Assembly: GCA_946403215.1 (NCBI GenBank)
Contig: CAMIZG010000005.1
Location: 1 to 64,000, forward strand
Direction of reading: 5' to 3'
Origin: an uncultured Bacteroidales bacterium
GTDB taxonomy: Bacteria; Bacteroidota; Bacteroidia; Bacteroidales; Paludibacteraceae
DNA length: 64,000 nt
In this document: in pieces, positions 1 to 12,000 of the stretch
Layout: each line of letters begins with the position of its first letter
Numbering within the stretch: position 1 is the stretch's first letter
Notes under the pieces: generated by a model
Database searches by the model: none
Told to the model about the DNA's origin: nothing
Seen by the model: the letters and a program-made list of their open reading frames with translations, nothing else
Made by a program: the position numbers and the translations under genes

Positions 1-2
1 CG

Positions 3-3000
3 TCGTCCGTGCCGGAGATGATTCCTTCAACGGGTAAGGACTTCTGGCTGACGTTTATGCAGAACCGTGAGGAACTGAGTGCGTTGGACTTGAAGATCTT
101 TATCCTTTCGGAGAAAAATGTTACGGTAACAGTAACAGCGGTGGGTGGAAGTTCTTCATGGACGGAGTCGGTTGCTGCCGGTGTTTTGAAGGAAGTGGTA
201 ATTCCGACAAACTCATGGGCGTGCACTACCTCATCCGGTTTGGTAACGAATACCGGTGTTCACTTGCAGGCAACCGAGGAGTTTTCGGTGTTCTCCGCTA
301 ATATATTCCGTGAGTCAACGTCAGCTATTTCGTATGACTTGTCTCCTGTGATTGCAACGACCTCTTTGGGTACAGAGTATTTCGTGCAAACGTATCCGAG
401 TGATAAGACGGCTACTGAATTCGCTGTTGTCGGAACGGAAGACGGGACAACGGTGAAGATTGTAGTCAGCCGTAGAGCGAAGAATGACGGCGGTAGTGCA
501 TTCCAGCCCGGTGATACTATCAAGAAAACTCTGAATGCCGGACAGGTAATTCAATTGAAGTCCATTAACGCAAGTACCACTTTGTCAGGTAGTGCTGTTA
601 TCGCAGACAAGAAAGTTGCCGTGTTTGCCGGTGGCGTAAATGCCGGAATTCCTGATGGCGGCGCATTTGACGGTGACCATGTTTTTGAGCAGGTGGTTCC
701 CGCATCAGCAGCCGGAAAACGATTTGTTCTGATGAACTTTAATGCGTTCCCCAGTCCTCTGACGAATTATGTTTCGCTAACCTCTGAGCCAACAAGATTT
801 TGTGTTACAGGATTATACGCTGGCACTAAAGTAAAGTTGATAAAAGATGGTGTTGCTACTGAATATAATTTGAATAGAGGAAATACACTGTCTGTTTCTG
901 TAGGTTACAATGAGAATCCCAAGTTCCTTGAGGCATCAAACTCAGTTCTGGTTAATGCATACCTGCCCAATGCCGGACAGAACATGATAAAGCGATCTGT
1001 AGAAGATGATTATGGCGATTATGTGGATGTTTCCTTCTTCTACGGCGAACCGTCAATGGTGCTAATTCCTGCTACAAGACAGGGTGTAAAGAAGGCTGTG
1101 TTCCCCACTTTCCCAGAGGAGTTAGGTGGTGCCAAACTTCATTATGTGAATGTAATTGTGCCTGATTCGGCAAAAGGCGATTTCAAACTGAATGGCGTAG
1201 CTGTATCTGCAAGTGCGTTCAGTACATCTTCGAATCACTTTATTGAGGCCGACAAGGATGTTGACTATGCATATGCCCGCTTGCAGCTGACAAAGAGTTA
1301 TAATGTTCTGGAAAATGATAAGGCTCCATTCTTGGCATTCGTTTATGGCTTAAGCCCTGATGATGAATTGGAAAAGACTAAGACAAGTCCTGAAGGTTAC
1401 GCGATGGCTACTACCTTCAACCTGGCTCCGGCTGCTCCTATCGTGAAGATTGATAATGATGAAGTGTCACATGGCGCGATATTAAAGTACTGTAACAAGC
1501 ACCCGGGTGTTGAATTCTCGGCAATAGTGGACTATCCGCACGATAGTATTCGTTGGGAACTGGGTGATAATGGTGTGACCAGTACGTCGATAAATGCGTC
1601 GCACATGTACGGAAAGACTGTTAATGAGGCGGATACGACGCACAATGTTCGTTTCTATGTGTATCACCACTCGCCTATTCTGCCTCCTAACCACAAGAAT
1701 TATAAAGATACCGACTCAGTTTGCGTATCGCTGACTGTGCATCCGGTTTATTATGATACCTTGCGTGACAAGGTGGCTGCTAATAAGCTGGAGTATATTT
1801 GGAACAAGAGCTCTAATCCGGCATTTGGTATCGCCGGCAAGGGGCAACAGACTCTTACCGTCCCTGTTAAGTTCGGTAAGGATGCGCCCAATGCGAATAA
1901 CAAATGGACTACAACCAGTTTCTCGGATGAGTTGACCGATTCTATTGTGTACTTAACTCGTCACGATTGCGACTCGATCTTCTACATTAAACTGACTGTT
2001 GTGCCGGACATCATTATGCCGGAAGAGACACAAACCGTCTGCCAGAAAGAATCATTCACCTGGGCAGGCCATACAGCTACTGCCGGGCACAGGCTATGGC
2101 GTAAGGTAGGCAGTACTTGGACGAATGATCCGACCAAGATTTTCAGTACCGATGAGGTTGGTACATTCGAAATCCGCGATACATTGGTTTCGAAGGTGTA
2201 TCCAAATCCCGACTCGATTCATGTATTGAAGCTGACTGTAAATGTCAAGCCGAGCATCGCGCTCACCGAGCCATCAGCTATATGCCAGACAGATGATGAT
2301 GCCATAGATGTTTCCTACACAGTTTCGGATGCTACATCGTTCCAGTACTGGCTGAAGGATGGAAGCGATCACGACGTAATCACTCCGGTTACGATCAATG
2401 CTCCGTTCAGTTCGAGTTTCAATCTCTCCGGTCTGAGTGGTTTGGCGGCTGGAACGTATACGCTGAAGGCTACTGCTACTTCGGCTGCCGGTTGTACGTG
2501 CGACGCAACGCCTGTGACTATTCGTATAAAGGACAAACCGACGCTGACTCTCAATGCGATAGATGCCAAGTGCTATCCGGCATCATCGTTTGACGTGACG
2601 TACACATATGCCAATACGACGAAGATCTACTATCAGGTCAAGAACGGCACGACGCCGATGTTTACAGACTGGCAGGAAGTTACGTCTATCACCGGAACAT
2701 TCAACATTTCGACAAGCGGTTGGGCTGCCGGTACCTATTCGATTGAGGCGTACGCAGAGAAAGAAGGTTGCACGAGTGTTCATGACGTATCCAAGAGCTT
2801 GACTATCACCGTTCAGCCGACGGTAGTGTCGCTGAAGATAGACACGGTTTGCGATGCTGAGGCTAACACGACGGTTCACTACCGCACTGCTAATGCTGAT
2901 ACCTGCTACTATTACATTCGCAGTCAAGGGAAAGGCACGCTCAAGGGTGTGAAGAAAGCCAACGACGCTGTGCTTGACTTCACGCTTAACGTTAGTGCTC

Positions 3001-6000
3001 TGAACACCAACGGATTGGTGGATCTGATTGATACCCTGTACTTTGTGACCGATGCGTCTTGTCCGGGTGACACCGTTAAGGTGCCTATCGTTTTGCATCC
3101 GATGCCTACGGCAAAGATCACTGCTGTGGCACCGACACAGTGCTTCACGAACATTAGCGGTAATCTGGAGATCAGCTACGAGCGTTCCGGAGTTACCAAC
3201 AAGGTTGACTGGCAACTGAGCAAGGGTGGTGCAGTGGTTTATACCCAGAACAACTGGACGACCGCCTCCAAGCTCGTTATACCGGCTGCCCAATTGACTA
3301 CACCGGGTAACTACCAGGTGAAGATCAACAAGGCTTATTCCGAGCATTGCGACTCGACCGGCCTGAAGAAAGGAACGCTGGACTTCGTGCTGTATGACAC
3401 AGCGCACATCACGCTGAGTGATATTTCGCCGGTTTGCGAGGGTACAGCCGTTGCCAACAACGCTTACACCGCTTCGTCAATTGCGTCGTACAAGTACTGG
3501 ATCACCAAGGCCGGTACAACGGTGAAAGGTCCGTTTACGGTTAACCCAGCTGCCACCAGCGGAACAATTGACATGAGCTCGACAGCTACTCTGGATGCAG
3601 GTAACTATGTGCTGCGCGTGCAGGCTACCGCGAATAACACTTGCGGCGAAGCATCCGTTATCAGCAAGCCGTTCACACTCCACGCGATACCTACCATCGA
3701 GAAGGTTGAGATCTCCGACAACAGCTTGTGCCACAAGGAGACTCCTGTGCCTGTTGTGACCGTAGTGAACACTACCGCCACCAAGCTGACCTACCAAATA
3801 TTCAAAGGCACAACACCTTGGTCGCCGGAAACGACGATTGACAAGCCTGGTGACGGCAAGATAACGGGTATCCGTACCGATACGCTGTCGCCGGGTACGG
3901 GTTATGTGGTTAAGGTGACACCTAAGTCCACCACCTCGCCGAGCTGTACAGGAACGCCGGTTAGCTCGCCTGCCTTCGACGTGAATGCCCTTCCGAAACT
4001 GACGATAGCTGACCTTGCTCCGCAATGCTACGAGGCAGCAAGTTTCACGGTGACCTATACGCATGAAGGTGCCGCGTACGTGGTGTGGAAAGTGGACGGC
4101 AAGTTCAGCGATAACTGGCAGCTGCATAACGTGCCGAACTTCGGAGACAAGAAGTTCGAGATTAACACAAGTGGCTGGGCTGCAGGCGAATACACGTTGC
4201 GCGCTATTCCGCAGTCGAGCGTTATGTGCGAAGGTGATACGGTGGTGAAGACCATCAAGATCAATCCGCAGCCGACGGTAAGCATCTCCGGTGTGACGAG
4301 CGAGTGCAAGGGTACGAACCCGACCGTGACGCTCGCTTCGCTGAACGCGGCTGCAACGCATTACATCTACTGGATTGATAACGAAGGAGGTACGCAGGTG
4401 AAGGCATTCGAGACGCCGACGGCTGTCAGCACCACCTTCGCTGCAAACGTTAGCGGATTAGATCCCGGGAAGTATAAAGTCCGCGTACAGACCAGCAATG
4501 GTACGACGGGGTGCACGAGTGAGGTAGCTACTTCAGCGGCATTTGAGATTCACCCCTTGCCGTTGCTGACGCTCAACCCGAATGCCGTTGGCCTGAACGT
4601 TGTATATCTGCAGGATACAAAGGTCGTTGTGCCATACGTATCGACCAACACGAAAACATACGACTTTACGTTCGCCAAGAACGATGATGCCGGCAAGTCA
4701 ACCAGCGGATCGAACATTACCGCTCAGGCTACCGGCGACTCGGTACGTATCAACATTAGCGATACCGAAAAGTTCATCCCCGGCACATACACCCTGACCG
4801 TAACGCCTAAGTCTGACAAGGGCTGTACGGTTGCACCAAGCGTAATAGACACCATCAAGATCGAGTATCCGACGGATATCCGTGTGCTGCATATCGACAG
4901 TATCTGCGAGAAGGAGAGTCCGGTTGTCGTACCAATCCAGACGAAGTACGCCAACGGCTACGAGTTTGTTGTGAAGGACGGCAACGGCAGTACACCTACC
5001 GGCGGTTCGGGTACAGGTGCGACGGTTAATGAAGGCGAGACGTGGAAAGATGCATCTATCTCGCTGACCACCACCAACTGGCCGGCAGGGCTATACACGA
5101 TCACCGTGACGGCTACCAACAGTCTGACGCACTCGTCGAAGACCGCGCCTGCGGCTACCTTCCGCATTAACCCGACGCCCAAGATCGCCATCGAGAAGCC
5201 GTTCTACTCTGTATGTAAGGGCACGAGCTCGGTTGAGGTGAAGTTCACGCCGACAGCCGCCGACTCGGTTAACTACTACTTCAAGCAAGGCGCTACCACC
5301 ATCCAGATCGATGGCAAGGACGACAAGTCAATCCTGGCAAGCACAGGTAAGATAACACTCGATATATCCGCTCTGGATGCGAACACCTATACGCTGTACA
5401 CCAAGCCGTTCTCGAAGCTCGGCTGCCAGGATACATTAGGTTATACCCAGACCAAGGTATATATCAATCCGCTGCCGGAGATCACGCTGACGAATGTCGA
5501 ACTGGTGAGCTACCCGTGCGAGCAGACGCCTAAGCTGACCATCACGTACACGGCATCCACGAACGCACGCACGTACGCGTACATCTTAAAGGATAAGGAC
5601 GGCACTACGGTTCGCAACATCAGTGACCAGGCTATACCTGCTCCGTACAACGGCTTAGCCAAGACCTTTGATCTTGACCTGACCGGTCTGACGGCTGCGA
5701 AGAGTCCGTACAAGATGACAGCTGTAGCCACCTCCGACAGCATCTGCGAGGGCGCTATATCGAACGAGATCAGCTTCAGCATGCTGCCCAAGCCGACCAT
5801 CAAGGAAATCAGTATCGACAGTATCTGTGACAATGAGACACAGACCGAGCTGCGCTTCAAGGTGGGCAACCTCACGGACTTTGCAGGTGTGACCTACACG
5901 TATCAGGTGGTTGGTTATGCTGCCCTCACGAATACCGCAGCCGCTGCGGCTACCAACGCCATCAACGTAACGAACCTCGGCGGTTTGGATCCCGGCTTGT

Positions 6001-9000
6001 ACACCATCAACCTGAAGGTGAACACCCCGACTTGCGAGAGCGAACAATCTACTCTGCAGCTGCGCGTATGGCCGCTGCCGGTAGTAAACATCGACAAGAT
6101 TGACGATGTATGCTTCGGTGACGCCCTGACAACCGTTTACTGCTCGCCGGATGCTAACGTAAGCAAGTGCACCTATACGCTCAAACAGGGCGGTACGCCT
6201 GTAACGGGATTTGTTGACAAAGAGGTGACGCTGACTGACGGCAAGTTCACTATAGCTACCAAGACGTTGGGCAGCGAAGCCACAACTACAACCTATACAG
6301 TTGAGCTTACTCCGTACTCAGGCAAGAACTGCACCGGCGAGATGAAATCCGCCACCTTCAAGGTGAATGCACTGCCTACCTTGGGTGACATCAATCTGGA
6401 TGCTGCGGCAGTCTGCGAAGGCACAGCTATTATGGGCGCATCGTTCGCCCACACAGGTGCCGACTCCTGCCACTGGGAGCTCTACCTGAAGGGCACAACC
6501 ACTCCTGTGCTGCGTCAGGGCAATAAGAATGGCCTGACGGACGGCACGACGAATATCAGCATCGACCTGTTGGCTCCGACGGCTCTGGAAGCAGGCAAGG
6601 AGTACGATCTGAAGGTGATTATGGTCAACACCGCCACCAAGTGCGAGCAGACCAAGCCCGTCGTAACGTTCCTCATCCGCAAGAACCCGACCGTAGAGCT
6701 GGCATCCGTCGGCGGCGCGGCACAGATAGAGATGTGCCAGCCGGTTGACTCCGTCAAGTTCCACTACACCAACACCGGTGCTACCGAGTTCATCTACAAG
6801 GTAGAGAAGGGAGGTACGGAAATCAAGTCTGGCACGATGACTCAGCTCGGCACAGCTGCCGATTCGGTCATCCGCTTCGGTTCGCGTCTGCTGAAGGGCG
6901 ATTACACCTTGAGCATCAAGCCGAAGAACACCGACTGCACCAACCCGGACTTCACGGTTATACCGTTCAAGGTCGATACCGTGCTGCCGAAGAAGACCAC
7001 CGCTACTATCTGCTACGGCGAGACTTTTGATTGGTATAAGGATGATAATGGCGACCCGATAGTGGATTGCAACGGTAATGCACAGACCCTGATGAAGGGC
7101 TTGACAGTATCGCGTCATCAGTTCGATACCATCTTCTGCGCCGACGGCTGCAACAAGGTTTATGAGCTTGACCTGACCGTTAAGCCTAAGGTTTCAGCAC
7201 CGTTGGAGAAGCACACGCTCTGCATCAACCAGACGCTCACGCTGCCTGACGGACAGCTGATCACCAAGGCCGGTTCGTATGAGTACAAGACCGATGACGG
7301 CGCCGGTTGCTTCATCTATCATCCGGTGGAGGTAAGTCAGATCATCCCGGAGGTGAAGACCATCAACCAGAGTGTTTGCTACGGCACACCGGTTGTATTC
7401 AGCGGTAAGACATACACTGGTCTGCAGGTTGGCAAGCACGAGCTGCGCGATACGGTAGCTGCAATAGGAGGCTGCGACTCCGTTTATGTGCTGATGAACC
7501 TGACAGTAGGTGAGCGCTACTATGACTCGATTGTGGTAACGGAGTGCGACCACTACATGTGGCACGGTACGACCTACAAGCAGTCGGGTATCTACCGCGA
7601 GGAGCTGGCATCGGTTGACGGTTGCGACTCGGTATCCGTACTGAACCTGACCATCAACCCGCGCTACGAGTTCACCGAGAGTTACGACATACTGGATACC
7701 CAACTGCCGTTCACGGTACATGAGTTCACCTATACGGCTGCCGGTACGTATGACCGCGAGTTCAGCACCGTAGCCGGTTGCGACAGCATCTATCATATAA
7801 CCATCACCACGCACACCGAGCCGCTGCCGAAGGATACGACCGTTCACACGATGTGTGAGGGCGCGACCTACAGCTGGCAAGGCACGGATTACACTGTTGG
7901 TGGCTGGTACAGCAAGACTGAGCCCGGTGTGGCTATCCACGTACTGCATCTGATAGTCAATCCGAAGTATAGCAACACCACCTACGTTCACCACTGCGGT
8001 GACACTTACATGTGGCAAGGCACGCCGCGTACAGCGTCGGGCACATACACCTGGAACGGTTCGTCGCTCGTGACGGGCTGCGACAGTACGGAGATTCTTG
8101 TGCTGACTCTCGGCCAGGCCAACACCAATACGGTGAACATCACCGCTTGCCGCTATGAGCCGGTGAATGTCGGCAGCAAGACCTTCCTGGCTACCGAGAC
8201 TTCGTACCCCGACATGCAAGAGACGTTCACCAACGCTTCGGGTTGCGACTCGACGGTAACTTACAAGATTACTGTTGCTGACCGCGTGTATGATGCAGCT
8301 GTGATGGATGCATTCTGCGAAGGCACACCGTATATCTGGGATGTTAACGGCCATACGCACACGTACACTGAAGCCGGTACGTATTTCGATACCGTGATGA
8401 CTGACGGTTGCGCAACGAAGATATCAACTCTCGAACTGACCGCTAATCCGAAGTACCACTTCGACGAGGACGTTGAGGTTTGGGAGAACGCTCTGCCGTA
8501 CGTATGGGTAGGTCATAAGGCCGACACATTACTCAAAACCGATGGTGACTACTACGACAACCATACGACTGCTGAAGGTTGCGACAGTATCCACCACATC
8601 CACTTCCATGTGAACTGGGTAACGCGCGATACGACCAATACGGCGGCTAATCCCGAGATAGGTTGCGGTAGCGTAACATGGAAAGGCAAGCCCTATTACG
8701 AGTCATGCCTGGCATCCGATACAACGTGGACAGGTACTCCGGCTAAGTATAGCTACATAGAGTTCCGCTACATCGTTGTTACGCAGCAGTACAGCGTGGT
8801 TGAGCCGGAGTTCACCATCTGCCGCAACGAGGCGTTCACATGGCACGGTCAGAACTATGAGGCTAACCACTTCACAGCGGGTGACCACCTGCTGACCTAC
8901 ACTCGTCCGCTGAAGTACAACGGACAGACTGTAGCCGGCTGTGACTCGACGTTCACGGCTACCGTACATGTGGTAGAGACCTTCTTCAGTGAGATAAGCA

Positions 9001-12000
9001 AGGAGGTCTGCCCGAATGAACTGCCTTATCTGTGGCGTGACAAGCAGTTGAATGCTGCCGGCGACTACACGGATGTTGTTCCGTCACCTACAGGTTGCGA
9101 CTCGACCTACGTGATACACTTCACCGTTACGGCCGTGACGGGTCCGGACGAGGTGAGTGACGTCCAATGTCTGGGTGCTCAGATCAACTGGGGTGGTCTG
9201 GACTTCACGGCCAACGAACCGGGCGAGTTCGAGTACTACAACTGGTACAAGCCTAATCCAGGCTGTCCGGACTATGAGACCTACCATAAGCTGAACCTCA
9301 CCGTGGGTCAGACCTATGTTGTGGATAGCGCCCTGACCAAGCATGTATGCGACGGTACGGCTTATCCTGACTGGTTCGGCCAGGAGTGCAAGGTTGAAGG
9401 GGCTGATGTCGTTACGCTCAACGACCACCTGTTCATGAAGATCTTCCACAAAGAGGTACCGACTGCTCTGGGGTGCGACTCGCTGAAAGCTGACCTGACA
9501 CTGTATGCGCACAAGAAGTATGAGAAAACCCTGCCGGATACCACTATTTGCAACAAGTTCATCTGGGACGGCGAGACCGTAACCACCGATGGCGACGAGA
9601 TCACGTACGTAAGGACGTATAATCTCTATCCTGAACTGGGTGAGTGCGGCGACTCGATCCTGACGCGTAAGTTCACCGTCCTGCACAGCGAGACCGAGAC
9701 GATCACGAAGAATGAGTGCGACTCGTACTTCTGGGATAAGACCAACACCGAATATACTGAGAGCGGCACATACACGTTCGAAGAGATGGTAGGAGGCCAG
9801 TGTCCGAAGATCACCTATCTGGAGCTCACCATCCGCAAGAAGGGCACCAAGGAGATAGAGAAAGAAGCTTGCTACTCTTACACCTGGACACCTGCTGATG
9901 GCGGTAACGGACAGACCTACTCGACATCGGGTATTTACGACTACAAGCTTGATATACCTTCTGTCAGCGGTTGCGACTCAATCCACTATCTGAACTTGAC
10001 CATCAAGGATAGTGTAGTTACCTGGCTCGACCCGGTAACGGCTTGCGACAGCTACGAGTGGAAGGGCACAAGTTATGGTGCCAGCAAGACCATCCGCTAC
10101 GTGACCGAGGCGGCTAACGGCTGCGACAGTATCGTTTACCTGCCGCTGACCATCAACCACAAGTCAGAGACCTTCGTTCCGAAGATTGAGGCGTGCGGAA
10201 GCTATGATGATGAGGAGCATAATATCCACCTCACCGCGAGTGATCCGGATTACATCGTCACTCTGACCAACGCCAAGGGTTGCGACAGTATTGTTCACTT
10301 CAACATAGAGATCACACAGCCCACGCTGGTTGAGCACACCTTCACGGCTTGCGACAACTTCACTTGGAACAGTCAGACCTACACCACATCCGGCGACTAC
10401 GAGCAGGAGTTCCTGACGCCGACGTGCGACTCGATCGTTACGCTGCACCTGACCATCGGCCATACAACCGAGCCGACGAACGTAACGGTGGTAACGTACA
10501 CCAACCCGTACATCTGGGCAGAGGCGGACAACGAGGAGTTCACAGCCAGTGGCGATTACACGCGTACGCTCCACCAGATTGCTTCGGGTTGCGACAGTGT
10601 AGTGAACATGCACCTGATTATCAACGATCCGGATAGTCCGGAGGTAATCGATGTAATATGCTCGACTGCCGCACCGTACGTATGGCAAGCATTTGATACG
10701 CCTCCGTACGACAGCCAGAAGACCAAGTCGTTCACCGAATCGGGTGACTACTCCGATACCCTGCATATCGACAATCCTGATCCGCTGCTGGCGTATGACT
10801 CGATACGCATCCTGCATCTGACAATCCAGGAGCCGCCGCATACCGAGTTGACGGCTGAGGTTTGCGACACCTACGTATGGGGTAAGGACGGTCAGGAGTA
10901 CACGATTAGCGGTACGTATCTGCACGATGCTAACGATGGCTTCTGCTACTACACTGATACGCTGCATCTGACTATCCACTACAGCGCGGAGGTAACGGTT
11001 AAGGATACAGCTTGCGATCTGATGACCATCAATGGTATAACCTACGACGCATCGGGCGAGTATGTTCACTACATGAAGACCCCGTATGACTGCGACTCAA
11101 CGGTAACCTACCAACTCAAGATCAACCACCGCAAGACGCAGACCCTGAACGAAGATGCATGTGGCAGCTACGACTGGGAAGGCACGACCTACACCACTTC
11201 GGGCAGCTACACCCGCGTACTGGAGACCGCCGACGGTTGCGACAGCGTGGTTACGCTCAACTTGAGTATCCACCGTCCGTACCGCGACACCATACAGGCT
11301 TGCGGCTACTTCGCTCCGAACGGAACGCCGATCTACGTATGGGACAATCGCACCTACTATGAGGCCGGCGACCACGTATGGAACTACACGTCTGTTCGCG
11401 GTTGCGACAGTACGGTTGTGCTCCGACTGACGATGCCTGTAGTGGGTGAGCCGGAGAGCGTACAAGCCTGTGACAAGTATCTGTGGAACGGTCGTCTGCT
11501 GACCGCATCCGGTGCTTACACCGATACGCTCACATCGCTAGTCAACGGCTGTGACAGCGTGGCGAAACTCCACCTGGCTATCCTGCCTAACCCGGCAGGC
11601 GAGCAGACATGGGTAGAGCAGACCTCGTCGTACACATGGGGTGGAGTGACCTACTATGAGTCCGGCGACTACGAGCGCCGCTTCCCGATGGAGGAGGGGT
11701 GCGATAGCATAGCTACCCTGCACCTGACCATCAACGACCCGCTGCCTATCTCCTACGAGTTCAGCGCTGAGGCCTGCGATGCATACACATGGGATACGGA
11801 AACGTTCTATGAGTCGGGCGTATATGTACGTAACTTCCCGACGCTGGATGACCGTGACTCGATCGTCAAGTTGACGCTCACTATCCACCACGACACGACG
11901 GTTTACCGCACCGACAAGCTCTGCGGACCGTACGACTGGAACGGACAGCTCATCACCGAGACCGGCACCTACTCGCAGGTACTGCAGCGTGCATCGGGTT